Assembly: GCA_022432975.1 (NCBI GenBank)
Contig: CM039516.1
Coordinates: 34,249,157-34,313,156 of the forward strand
Reading direction: 5' to 3'
Length of the DNA: 64,000 nt
DNA from: Begonia masoniana
Taxonomy: Eukaryota; Streptophyta; Magnoliopsida; Cucurbitales; Begoniaceae
The position numbers were made by a program, and so were the translations under genes. The notes beneath the pieces are model-generated. The model was not told where the DNA came from, searched no databases, and worked only from the letters and a program-made list of their open reading frames with translations. The stretch's first letter is position 1, and each line of letters opens with the position of its first letter. Shown in pieces: positions 42,017 to 51,904 of this stretch.

Positions 42017-42235
42017 GGGTAAAGTGCAATTTGGCTCCTATAATTAGGTGAAATAGACAATTTACACCGTAAACTCAGATAATAGGCAAGAACAACCTTA
42101 ATGTATTGATAATGGACAATATGGCCCCTACCGTCTCATTTTCTGTTAAAATAGCATGTTTTCGTCACGTGCCTTATTTTACTTCTAAAAATACCATTCT
42201 CTCTTTCTCTCTCCTACCCTCGCTCACTTCTATTT
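42017..42235 (+). repeat. Left TIR of the Pack-MULE
   Basis: Starts GGGTAAAGTGCAATTTGG. It pairs with the reverse complement of 51355-51573, including 'ctaggtgaaatrgacaattt', 'aaccttaatgtattgat', 'ttytcwgttaaaa' and a distal pyrimidine-rich stretch. Confidence 0.9.
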
Positions 42236-42241
42236 CCACCA

Positions 42242-42695
42242 TTGTTTTCTGCCAAAGCGCCGGTGTCTCTGACCACCCGCCACATGGCGCAGTGGGAGAG
42301 CGCCCGACTGGAAGCCAAGGCCCGAATATCCCGGGAGTCTTCTCTCTTCAATCCAACTTCCCTTACGAAATCTGGGTCTGATTTTTTCCTAAAAATGTGG
42401 GATTCTAAAGTCAGAGATTCGTTTAGAAAGGTGAAGAAAGGAGGAAATTTATCAACTTGTCTGAGCTCTGTTTCTCCGGCGTCTTCATCGACAGTTCTTA
42501 GCAGAGACGTTAGCCCCAACTTAGCTGCTTCGTCGACCCAAGAAAGCAATCAAGAAATCGAATATAAAACCTGCAAATCCATCACTGAGGATTATTTGAT
42601 CAAATCAGATTCTTCAAGCTCTAATAATTTAGAGGATTCTTCTGAAAGTGCGCTTCAGCTTCTGAAACAACGACACGAGCTTTCTAGAAGAGAAC
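42242..42695 (+). pseudogene. Captured R2R3-MYB C-terminal fragment
   Basis: An open frame lacks the MYB DNA-binding repeats but contains HMAQWESARLEAKARISRES, the conserved motif after the R3 repeat in several R2R3-MYB subgroups (for example the MYB60/94/96 type). It continues with a Ser-rich C-terminal region and SSESALQLL, a typical MYB C-terminal tract. A MYB-like continuation (NNDDFGSA) appears at 45348-45370, on the far side of the inserted solo LTR. Without the DNA-binding domain it cannot act as a MYB factor. If transcribed, it could yield small RNAs against the parent gene. Capture by the flanking MULE explains the truncation. Confidence 0.82.
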
Positions 42696-43083
42696 TGTAA
42701 CATCCCTAATTCTTTACTCTTAATTTCTCGTATAAAATTTTTCTTTTTAAACCTCTAATTCAAATTAAAGCGTCCTTAAAACCATTTAAAGGAAATGCTT
42801 TAAAATAAATGTTGAAATTACTTTGAAAAACATTTATAGAAATTATATAAAACTGAAGGAAAACACAGCAAGTAAATCGAGGACAAAAATGTCAAAAGCG
42901 ACAAAATAAGGGGCGATCGATCGGCCCATGGTTGAGCGATTGATCGCTCCTTTTTGAGCGATCGATCGGCTCACATTCTGGATTTTCTCCAGAACGTGGC
43001 CCTTCAGAAGCCGATCGTTCGCCTCTATTTTGACGAATGATCGGGAACTCCTCTGGAAAACTAGAGAGTTTTGTGTTCGATCG

Positions 43084-43460
43084 TGTGATGACCCGAATAT
43101 GCACGTATGGGTACGATAGCTGCACGAACCGGAATCCGGATGACGGTACGTTCCCGCGGGCGAACCGGAAGGTGACAAGTCGTAAAGAGGGGGTCGTCAC
43201 AATCCCACATCGCTTGGGGAAGTATGTGGAAATGAAACATATGTAAGAGATCCCTCCCAAGATATTAAGACGCGTTTTGGAGCACAATTGACAACGAATC
43301 CCATAAGAACTCCGAAGTTAAAAATGCTTCGGTGAGAGCAATCCCAGGTTGGGTGACCTTCCGGGAAGTTCTCGCCAAACAAAGCCGTGAGGGGAGGATA
43401 TTGGGCTACGGCCCAATCCCCAGAGCGGACAATATCTTGCAGGGAAAGGGGGTCGTTACA
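43084..43460 (+). mobile_element. Cassandra-type solo LTR (377 bp) with 5S rRNA-derived segment
   Basis: It starts TGTGATGACCC, ends GTCGTTACA, and has a perfect 5-bp duplication GATCG (43079-43083 and 43461-43465). Inside, 43296-43373 closely resembles the 5S rRNA gene: CATAAGAACTCCGAAGTTAA, then GGTTGGGTGACC and GGGAAGTTCTCG. An LTR containing 5S sequence is the hallmark of Cassandra TRIM retrotransposons. The 'cccacatcg' block seen in many TRIM LTRs is also present (43203). Only one LTR remains, so internal sequence was lost by recombination. Confidence 0.93.
43296..43373 (+). promoter_or_regulatory. 5S rRNA-like segment with RNA polymerase III internal promoter remnants
   Basis: Box A-like AGTTAA...TGCTTCGGTGAGAG and box C-like GGTTGGGTGACC are recognisable. 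It is part of the Cassandra LTR and not a functional 5S gene; it lacks the canonical gene start and end. Confidence 0.7.
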
Positions 43461-45345
43461 GATCGCTCCCCTCCCGCGATCGAACGCCTCTCCCTTTTTC
43501 TTCTACATCTTCGTTCCCTGCACACCACCCTCACACACACTTCACCACTTCTTTGCTTCACACCTTGAAATCTCTCCAACCCCAAACACCTAGCATCGAC
43601 TCATATCAAGCACTTAAATCTCCCTACAATTCTCACTTAACACATCACACAAAAACCAATTCAAAACATATTTAAACGTGACTAAATTTCGTAAAAACGA
43701 ACCGCGTGGTTCAGTTTAAAAGTTTAACATTTCCCTCTATTTGAAAATATAAAAAATATTACAAAATACTATACGATATCTATCCAGATCCAAGCATCCT
43801 AAAATGTTCAACTATATAATTTCCTATATTCATATCTATCAATTTTCCAAACCATTTACCTACGTCCCCACGGGTCAAAATAAGCACCGACTGCGCCAGC
43901 ACCGACTCCCGCGAGCATTCTTCATCAACCTGCTTAGACTTCGGGCGGAGAAACATCGTCCTCACCTATATCGAGATCACCTACACCACAGAATTTAAAA
44001 TGTGAGCTAAAGGCTCAGTAAGTCTAAGTGAATGCACGTGAATGCTATGCATGTACAGTTCATAAATCATGCTTCCTACCTTTTCGCTATTCATTTCGTT
44101 TCATTTTATGTCACCGGGGCTTTACTCTCGCTAGATAGGAGCAGCACATCCGGCAATTGGATAGCCCCTCGTATCTAACCGGGGGGGAAACATGCTTCAT
44201 CCGATAGCCATGTCTGAACCACCGCCACCGACGTGACCATCATTACATTCATTTACTTTTTCGTTATTCCTTTCCGTTTTGTAAAAAAAAAAAAACATGC
44301 ATAGAAATTCTTTTTTATGCCTTTTATAAAACCATGATGCGTGCATGTGTACAATGACATAACGAAAACAAAGCGCAATAAAAAATAAACTTATACATTC
44401 TACAATATAACTAAACTAACTACCCAACCTAATTACCCAACACAACAAACATCTCCAATTCCTCGATCAACATAATCTTATGGTGTAGGCCAATCGGCCA
44501 AACAAATCACAGAGACTTACTTCGTGTCCGTTCGAATTTAAGCTCCGTCCACGAGCGTTGTTCACCTATGACAATATACAACATTTGTCATTTAAAACCG
44601 AGTTTAAACCCTTAAACTTCCAAACTAACGAAACCCTAACTAAGGAAATCTCCTAAAACTCTAAATTAACTCATTGAGGCATTTTATCGAGCAATTCGTG
44701 CTCGTGAATTTCCAAACCCCCATTAATGGAGTTTTTAAAACTTCCAACCACTCAAAACCTCAATAACCCTCATTAATTCAACTAACTCTCACCAACAACC
44801 ATAAATACGCCCATTAGAGCCATAAATACGGTAAACCTATCGATTTCAAATTCTATTTCACGTTTTCAACGAAAACCCAAACTGTTTTAAACCATAGAAA
44901 TTGAAATCTAAAGCTCCAAAACTATAGATTCATTCCTAAGGTCAGGTTTGAGGGAGAAAACGTGAGGAAATCGTTATGATCGGAGGAGGAGAAATCGTCG
45001 GAGGAGAGGCCGCGTGAGGGAGAGAAGAATCGTGCGAGGAGAGGGAGAGAAAATGGATTCCTGCGTAAGTGTGAGGGAGAAAGAGGGAGTTTGATGTTTT
45101 TATTAAAATTTGGCTTGCGAATTTACCATAACGCCCTTCCATTGATTTTCAATTTGTTTCTCTACTTATCTCGTTGTTTGACTAACTATTCGATTTCTCC
45201 AAATTTCCTTATTTCGCCATAAATTCTAATTTATTATTAAAGCTCCATTAAAACCTTCTGTTGGCAAAACAAACTTAATTTGACATATTTACAAAAATGC
45301 CATTATTTATTGAAATTACAAAATCCCGTAAAATCGGGCGTTACA

Positions 45346-45397
45346 GGAATAACGATGATTTCGGCTCGGCATTAACAGAAAGGGGCCTGTAAGTTTC
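45346..45397 (+). pseudogene. Continuation of the captured MYB fragment
   Basis: Fifty bases between two solo LTRs read NNDDFGSALTERGL in one frame, consistent with the region after the ALQLL tract of MYB C-termini. It also carries the left copy of the TSD (GTTTC) of the next LTR. Confidence 0.45.
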
Positions 45398-47928
45398 TGT
45401 AATGCCCCGAACTCGCCCCGGCTTGGTGCGCTACTTTGCACAACAATCCCGCGTTTAAAATGTAATTTACAATAATTTTTGATAAAATTTTGACTCGATT
45501 TTCGGGTTTTTTGAATTCTCAAATTTTTTTGGAAAATGTGCCCAAAATACTTGCAAAATGTACCGGAAAAGATCGGGTTAAAACATAGTAAAAATAGGAA
45601 AAATTTAAAAAAAAATTAAAAATTTTTATGCTGGGCGCCGTGCGCGTGCCTGCTGCGTGCACCACGCGCGCAACAGCGAGCCTCGTGCGGCAACCTCTTG
45701 GGTTGCCAGGCGATCTACAGTGAATTGCGCCGATCGATCGGCGCTGGGCGCTGCGCGCGCCCACGCAGCGCGCATCGTGCGCACACTGCGCGGGCCACCG
45801 CTGCGCCCGCGCGCCCACTCTTTTGCCTGCGCGCCTACACTTCGGCTACCAGCGTCCTTTCTCTCAATTTCTCCATTTTCTTCAAACCATTCACACCCAT
45901 ATCACAAAAAATTTACCCTAAAAGTTCCCGACATCCCCGACTCCGTGACACGTAAAAATCTCAGAAAACCGACTCCAAAACATCAACGAAAACATAGAAA
46001 CAAGTGAAACCTGACGTTGTTTACCATAAAAAAAACGAGCGGCATAACGACTAAATTCTTTTAAAACCACAAACCTGAAATCATTTATAAAACTCATCCA
46101 AACCATATTCGCAAGTGTTTCAAAACATGAATATTTACACAAAATAATATCTAACAAAGCCAATCCAAAATACCCAACCACACACTTCCCCGAAGACCCA
46201 GGTCGAGGCACCCCGACAACTGCCCGCATCGGCGTACCCCGTGAATCTCCGATTACTCCTATGCTTGATCTCCCTCATCAATCTCACTTGTGAAGATATC
46301 GTCACCTACACCACATAACACAAAAAGTAAGTCTAATGCTTAGAAAGTAGGGAATAATGGATGCAAACAACACACAATGCAACCAATTCTATCACATGCA
46401 GTTTCTAACTCTCAGTTGTGCTCGTTTCATATTCGTTGCATTAATCTTTCATAAGCCGTGTGGATCGAGTAGGCTCACGTCCTATAACCGTCTAGGACGG
46501 CCACACTCAGAACCACCAGAGCAAGACCAGATAGCAATCATCTAATAACCATCTAGGATGGCTATACACAATCTCCCTCCACGTCGATCGTAGAACCCTC
46601 ACATCTTTCATAAAGGTCCCGTCGAGGTGCTACATTCCAAGCACTTAATCCCGACAAGGCACTCTACTCAAGACCAATTTTGCAATTTTTTTTTTATCTT
46701 ATTACGTTTCCACGCTCACAATTCCAAACAATGCAAAAAAAACTCGTATCAAGTGAAATTAAAACTATGATGCATGTTTCAAAAATTTGCAACACAACAC
46801 AACACCAATAATAAACCAACCATTAAACCCTACCGTTCCATGGTGTAGGCCCGAAGGCAACAAAAATATTCCTCTACTTACTTTATTGCTCGGCACTTGT
46901 ATGTTCATTTCGTCTCGTTAAATTACTCACTCGACAACCTAACAAATAGGGAAAATGGCTTAGCATCAATCTAGGAAATTCTAAGGAATACTTAAACTCA
47001 AAACTAACCACAATTTAAACCTTTCAAAAATCTAAACCCTAAAACCCGATTTTTCCACAAATTTTGGTGTCCAATTTCAAACGGTTATAACTTATTCGTT
47101 TTTCAACGGATTTAGACGTGCCACCCCATTCCGTAAACCTCTACACATCTATTATCCATTGAAACAATCAAATTTAAGCAACAACCAACTTGGGCGATCT
47201 GAAATTGCAGAAACAGAATCGGTGCACTTAGTTTACAAAACCGGTTTTTCCACAACTCACACCAAAACTCAAATCTCTCCCTAAAAAAAAATCTAAACTA
47301 ACATATCTAAGAGTTAAAACACTAATTAGGAAGAAAACCAGCAAGGGAAACAAAATTTTTGGAGTTCACCAATGAGGGTTTTCAAACCCTAACTAAATTC
47401 CCTTAAAACTCAACAAAAACCCACAAAATCTTCATCTAAGTGTATACAACATAAAACCCACTTAAAATTACCTGATTTCTTGCAAAAACTTGATGGAAAA
47501 TGGAGGAGAGAAAGCTCTAGGGTTGCTGGAATTTTCGTGGAAGAAAAGGGGGAAGAAGAAGGGAATTTGCTCTCTTTACCTTAAATTTCACTTTTTAATT
47601 AAAACACAATTTCCCTTCTTTTAATTTTTTTCCACAAAATTTTTAAATTTTATAAAATTGCCTCTCTCTTTTGTTCCTCCAAAATCCCAACGTGAATGCC
47701 TCCTTCCAAATCTCCTTCATAAAATTTTCTTTCCTTTACTTTATGTTTACTTAAAAGTCCATTTAACCATAACCTCTAAACCACTCCTCTTATATTTTTC
47801 ACCTCCAAATTATCTTCCACTTTTACTTTCTAAATCAAACACTTAGCATCATCCTATATTATCGTTAAACTCGCATGACATCCCTAAACTAAGGCTACGT
47901 ACATTAAGAAAATTTTATGGGTGTTACA
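45398..47928 (-). mobile_element. Solo Gypsy LTR, minus strand (2531 bp)
   Basis: It starts TGTAATGCCCCG and ends GGGTGTTACA, flanked by a perfect 5-bp duplication GTTTC (45393-45397 and 47929-47933). On the minus strand it aligns with the LTRs at 59148 and 61355: TGTAACACCC start, GTAAGTAGAGG (about 46871-46881), GCCTTCGGGCCTACACCA (46838-46855), GTGTAG|GTGACGA (46299-46311), and 'acggagtcggggatgtcggg' (about 45926-45945). No primer-binding site, coding region or second LTR follows, so it is a solo LTR. It interrupts the MULE core. Confidence 0.9.
45640..45850. repeat. GC-rich palindrome cluster in the solo LTR
   Basis: This about 75% GC segment contains the perfect 18-bp palindrome GCGCCGATCGATCGGCGC (45727-45744), surrounded by repeats of GCGCTGCGCGC and GCGCCGTGCGCG. 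The surrounding LTR is AT-rich. The position matches the palindrome clusters of the other LTRs, on the 3' side after the acceptor-like block. Confidence 0.8.
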
Positions 47929-48037
47929 GTTTCTCTCTCTAAAAGTCCTGTAATTTTCGTTACAGAGTGCCAAAAATGAAAGCTGATCTCCGATTTTGCC
48001 AACCTTCAATTGCTTTGCAACCTCTACTTGCAGATAG

Positions 48038-48160
48038 ACGAATTGTCGACCGGTTGCCTTAGGTGTCGACCGAAGTTGCAAAGAGGTGCGACCGGAGACG
48101 AAATAGGTGTCGACCACGCCTATGGGGGTCAACCAGACACAGTTGAGGTGTCGACCGGTT
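48038..48160. repeat. GTCGACC motif cluster
   Basis: Five or so copies of TGTCGACCGGT or variants (GTGTCGACCGAAG, GTGCGACCGGAG, GTGTCGACCACG, GGGTCAACCAG, GTGTCGACCGGT) at about 20-25-bp spacing. GTCGAC is the palindromic core. Confidence 0.8.
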
Positions 48161-48514
48161 TCCATTCATGGATTAAATTGATGATGGTTTTCTACTTGAT
48201 CGCCTTCTGTTGTGATCACAGAAGAAATAAAACTCAAAACCAGTGATGTAATGGTTTGAAAATTTGTAAACGTATAAATTTTTATTTTATCAACTTTTAA
48301 TTAATTATAAAAATTAAATTAAACTAATGGTGATTAGAGATTAATTAAGTTCGGTTTATGGTAATTATTCATGGAATGAAAGGTAAAAGAGTAATTGTCA
48401 GAGGATAAAGTTGGTCAAAAGAGTAAATTACCCTTAGGTATTTCTAGAAAAAGGGAGAAGCTTGCTGAAAGGTGGGGAATTATCCACTTTTACGTGGAAG
48501 TGTATGAGAAAAAA

Positions 48515-48557
48515 CAAATAATAATAATAATAAATAAATAAATAAATAAATAAATAA
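48515..48557. repeat. (AAT)n/(AAAT)n microsatellite
   Basis: A short compound run of AAT then AAAT units. Confidence 0.85.
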
Positions 48558-49249
48558 TAAGTTTGAAAAGTCAATTTTAAGGGATAAGCATCTAGAAGCT
48601 TGTTAATGTTTTGATACTCTTTCCCTTTTCGTGAGAAACAGAAAGAAAAAAAAAAGAAACAGAGAAGGGGAAAGAAGAAAAACAAAGCGGCGACAGAGAG
48701 AACCTGCGAGGGAGAAGAGAGAAAGGGAAGGGGGAAACACTAGTTTCGTCCATTTGTCCTTTAGGAAAAAGTGATCAGCTCGTCGAGAGTAGCGTTTTAG
48801 TGTAGACATCGTTGGTGTCGGCAGAGATTTCAAGAAAAAAGAGAGGAACCGACAATTTCGGTAAGTGAAATTTACACTTAGAATACTTAATTTAGACTTT
48901 ATCGCATGATTTAGGTGGAGATAGGTTATTTGATATTTGGATTTGGTGAAATAATGGATGTGGTGGTTTTGTATGCAGTTTTTGGTTGGAAGTGTATTAA
49001 ATCAGGTTTGGTTGAATTGAAAGAGTTTGGTTGATGATGGAAGTCATGAATTAATTGTATTGTTGAAATGAAGTTTATTGGATGGTAAATTGAAAGTGAA
49101 GTGATAAGAGGTTTTAAGAGATATGTTTAAATGTTGTTTTGATTAGAATTTAAAATTTGGATATGTGTTGTTAAATTGGTTATTGTCGTTGATAAGAATT
49201 GAAATAGTGATAAAAAGAACTATATTTGCTTGTGGAGTGAATTGGCGTT

Positions 49250-49413
49250 CGATTTTGTGGTCGAAGTCGTCAACCGATTTTGTGGTCGAAGACATCGACC
49301 GAATTTGTGGTCGAAGACGTTGTCTGATTTTGTGGTCGAAGTCATCAACCGATTTTGTGGTCGAAGACGTCGTCCGATTTTGTGGACGAAAATGTCGACC
49401 GATTTTATTGTGG
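49250..49413. repeat. 25-bp minisatellite, 6.5 units, core GGTCGAAGNCGTC
   Basis: Units of exactly 25 bp begin CGATTTTGTGGTCGAAG and diverge in the last 8 bases (TCGTCAAC, ACATCGAC, ACGTTGTC, TCATCAAC, ACGTCGTC). Unlike the kilobase arrays, this one shows ordinary unit-to-unit divergence. Confidence 0.9.
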
Positions 49414-49841
49414 ATCGTAACTTCTCAAGTGCTGTGTCTTGTTGATCGAAGCCCCTGTTTTATTGTCTTAACACCAGCACTTAAGATTAGTTTCAATTCA
49501 ATGTTCCACGTGTAAACGTCTTCCGCTGAAGGAATTTAATTGTCTTTAAACGAGTAAGATTAAAGGATCGAAATAAAAATATAAATTTTATGACATTTTT
49601 AGGAATAGTGTTATGAGAAATATGGGGTCACTACAGTTTTGTGGAAAAGAGATTGGTTTAAATATATATGTTTATTTGCTCAATAAGTTGTATTAGAAAT
49701 TTATTGAATTGAATACTGGTGTTGATTGTTTTAATTGAGTTTTATGATGGTTGATTATGCATTGAGGAAAAGGGAGTGTCAATCGATTTTAAGATTTAAC
49801 TTGCCTCTTGATATGCACAATATGTATAACTATGAATGGGA

Positions 49842-50095
49842 AAAGAGTAAGAGCCTTATGCATAGTCATCCCCTTTGGGTTGAAAATCCCTAAATCTCGT
49901 GAGGAGTAATGCTCGGGGTCCTACAGTCTGGCCGGTGAAAACCCGGGAATCTGTAGGGGTGTGTTATGAAAAGAGTAGGAGTCTTATGTATAACATCCTC
50001 CTTGGGTTGAAAGTCCCTAAACCTCGCGAGGGTAGCAAGCTCGGGATACTACAGTCCAGCCTGTGAAAGCCCGGGAAGCTGTAGGGATGTTTTAT
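49842..50095. repeat. Tandem duplication of about 125 bp
   Basis: Two copies run from 'gaaaagagtaagagccttat' to 'ctgtaggggtg', each with 'gggttgaaaatccctaaa', 'ctcgnggtcctacagtc' and 'gaaanncccgggaa'. A comparable duplication precedes the acceptor-like block in other LTRs here. Confidence 0.8.
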
Positions 50096-50789
50096 AGTTG
50101 TACATGTTGGGTTGACATTGGCCTGGATTTTTAACAAATATCACGGAATGTTAAATTATGCAATGAATTTTTATTTGACATTGTGATTTTAAAATACAAG
50201 GTTTAACTGAAATTGAATTTGATGTTAATTGGTGAAATTGTTTTCAAAATTATTGATTTCAATAAGAATATTTTTTTGTAAATACAGAAGGCATTTGAAA
50301 AGAGTTAAATTTAAAGAACTTTGAAAGAAAATCAAAATAAAGATAGATGGAGGATGTTGGGTCGTAGATTATGGGATAGAGCCTAGATTAATTATTCTAG
50401 GTGTTTGTTTTACTTGCTGGGCGTAAAATTCATTTGTGGATTAATTATATTTTACAAATATTGGATACGTTCACCAGACAGGAAAAAAAAACCAAGATTA
50501 AGGTAAAGATGTACAACGAGGCATAAGATCGATCCGGATTATAGTTTATTGTCAAAGTTGAAAAGTCACATGTCGTGACTAATTTTTTTTATTATTATTT
50601 CTGCTGTACACTCTTATGTTTGATGTTTTGAATGATAGTTCCTATTTTAGGATGCCACGTAGGAATTGTTAGAGGAAAGTCGTTGTGTTGATTTGTCTTC
50701 AGTCTTTCGTTGAATAATTACCACCTCAGGAATCCTATTCGTCGGGATCCGGTCGGGGCCGGGTCGGGTCCTGACAAGTGAATTCTCAT

Positions 50790-51000
50790 TTTCTGAAGAG
50801 GGTAAAACTGTTTTTCTTGCCTGAATTCTTCTTTGACAAGTTTGGCACGTGATTTGCAGAACTGTAGAGTTCATCTTTTTGATTGCATGTTCTTTAAAAG
50901 CTTGAGCTTTTTCTAGCTCATTCTAGGCCTGCTGTGTAACTCTCTTCGCATTTGCAAATTCTTAGGCAGGTTTGCCATCGCTTGAGCTCTTTTTTACAAG
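50790..51000 (-). pseudogene. Captured fragment of an IDD (SGR5-like) zinc-finger protein
   Basis: One minus-strand frame reads EFANAKRVTQQA, a stop, NELEKAQAFKEHAIKK, then MNSTVLQITCQTCQRRIQA. This is the conserved C-terminal coiled-coil and Cys-pair tail I recognise from INDETERMINATE-domain proteins of the SGR5/IDD14-16 group, which act in gravitropism and leaf patterning. The zinc-finger DNA-binding domain is absent. In-frame stops at 50923-50925 and 50962-50964 show it is not expressed as protein. It lies about 350 bp inside the right TIR, opposite in strand to the MYB fragment, which fits an independent capture. Gene family assignment is from memory of the motif. Confidence 0.7.
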
Positions 51001-51354
51001 TTCGTACGATTAAGGGGCTGTACTTGACAATCATTGACTCTCCCAAACTCTACTCCATTGAATTCTGAAGAGGGCAAGACGGGTTGAGAAGGAAATTGTG
51101 TAACATTCGACGAATTTACGTAGGAACATGATGCAGTGCAGGAGGAGGATCCCAATTCAAACTTTCACTTTTTGACTCTCTTGCCTCCTCTTCCTTCTCC
51201 CTTTTGTTTTAGCACTTCCTTTCCACACTACTTCCTTTTCATATTTTTCAACTCTCTCTCTCTCTCTCTCTCCAAAAACTGTTGCATCCTCTGCATTAAA
51301 TTAAAGCAAGACCATATGGTACAGAGTGGGAAGAGAGCGACGAAGAGAGCTAGG
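51001..51354. other. Pack-MULE internal sequence next to the right TIR
   Basis: Includes a (CT)n run at 51252-51271 and CT-rich leader-like sequence. It may be the rest of the captured IDD region or native MULE sequence. No confident call. Confidence 0.4.
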
Positions 51355-51573
51355 GAAGGAGAGAGAAACGAGGGTGAAGGGAGAAGAGGGCAGGGGCATT
51401 TCAGAAAGAAAAAATAATCATGTGAAAAAAACGTGACTTTTTAACTGAAAATGTAATGGTAGGGGCAATATTGCCCATAATCAATACATTAAGGTTATTA
51501 TTGCCCATTATCCAAGTTTATGGTATAAATTGTCCATTTCACCTAGTTGTAGGGGTCAAATTGCACCTTACCC
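51355..51573 (-). repeat. Right TIR of the Pack-MULE
   Basis: The reverse complement starts GGGTAAGGTGCAATTTG. The first ~165 bp pair well with the left TIR. Similarity fades through a CT-rich segment. Confidence 0.9.
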
Positions 51574-51643
51574 AACTAAGTTTCACAACTTCATATATCT
51601 TATTTCCCAAAAATTGAAGTATAAGTAATATATGGCCTGTTTT

Positions 51644-51904
51644 TTATACTAAATAAGTTTCAGACACTATAATAGGGTATGCATAGCCTTTGAACAAATA
51701 GTCATGAGTAATATATTCAACAATGCCTCCTTTAGATTTATAACACCCACCCCAACAAGAAAAATTCTCATCAACAACAAAATTAGCTTTACTCCTTACT
51801 AATTCAAGTAAACTAGAGTTAAATCCGATTGGTAAGGTGTACCTTATAAATTGGATGTCACCCTCCGTATTGATCAAAATCGTCCACCCGGCAGTATTCA
51901 CCAA
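51644..51904 (-). other. Unrecognised open frame of 86 codons
   Basis: The frame (MVNTAGWTILINTEGDIQFIRYT...) is intact over 86 codons and ends at TAG. It does not look low-complexity, but I recognise no family. Immediate neighbours are transposon debris on the same strand, so it may be an eroded retrotransposon or captured gene fragment. Confidence 0.25.

Larger units (their letters stand above)
42905..43490. repeat. GATCGATCG palindrome cluster in the minus-strand Tekay solo LTR
   Basis: Motifs GCGATCGATCGGC, GAGCGATTGATCGCTC, GAGCGATCGATCGGCTC, CCGATCGTTCGCC and CGCGATCGAACG occur at short intervals, interrupted by the Cassandra insertion at 43084-43460. These are imperfect, aged palindromes with the same core as the expanded arrays at 16.5-19.4 kb. 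Confidence 0.8.
42696..45345 (-). mobile_element. Solo LTR of the Tekay family, minus strand
   Basis: The minus strand begins TGTAACGCCCGATTTTACGG, like the Tekay LTR at 15242. It keeps that LTR's ordered blocks: GTAAGTCTCTGTG (about 44515-44527), 'ggttcagacatggctatcgg' (44197-44216), and GTGTAG|GTGATC (about 43978-43990). GATCGATCG motifs lie towards its 3' end (42905-43490). It ends GGGATGTTACA. Flanks AGAAC and GGAAT differ by two transitions, so a TSD is uncertain; recombination between elements could explain this. No internal region. It interrupts the MYB fragment and hosts a Cassandra solo LTR. Confidence 0.82.
47934..50646 (+). mobile_element. LTR-like sequence inside the Pack-MULE, boundaries unresolved
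   Basis: From about 48247 (TGTAATGG) the sequence has Tekay-like LTR architecture in plus orientation: AT-rich start, purine-rich 'gagggagaagagagaaaggg', a donor-like CGGTAAGTG (about 48857-48865), and a tandem duplication with 'cccgggaagctgtaggg' (49842-50095). A GTCGACC motif cluster (48038-48160) lies before it and a 25-bp minisatellite within it. I could not find matching TSDs for any choice of ends, so one or more elements may be nested or rearranged. Confidence 0.5.
42017..51573. mobile_element. Pack-MULE: Mutator-like element carrying MYB and IDD gene fragments
   Basis: Long terminal inverted repeats begin GGGTAARGTGCAATTTG at both ends. A perfect 9-bp target duplication AACTAAGTT flanks it (42008-42016 and 51574-51582), and 9 bp is the Mutator-superfamily signature. 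Between the TIRs there is no transposase. Next to the left TIR lies an R2R3-MYB C-terminal fragment on the plus strand. Near the right TIR lies a minus-strand IDD/SGR5-like fragment. The element is 9.6 kb only because two large solo LTRs (42696-45345 and 45398-47928) and further LTR-like sequence were inserted later. The core may have been under 2 kb. Confidence 0.88.

Noticed and set aside
42242..42700. Intact MYB gene of 152 codons
   Set aside because: No DNA-binding repeats, starts inside MULE flank sequence and is interrupted by a solo LTR.
43296..43373. Functional 5S rRNA gene
   Set aside because: Partial and diverged, and enclosed by LTR termini with a TSD; it belongs to a Cassandra element.
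45657..46007. Arg/Ala-rich frames of 85-116 codons
   Set aside because: Produced by the GC-rich palindrome cluster of a solo LTR, with the overlapping frames all open because of base composition.
48434..48833. Minus-strand frames rich in Phe, Leu and Ser
   Set aside because: Antisense of a purine-rich LTR leader; low complexity, no motif.
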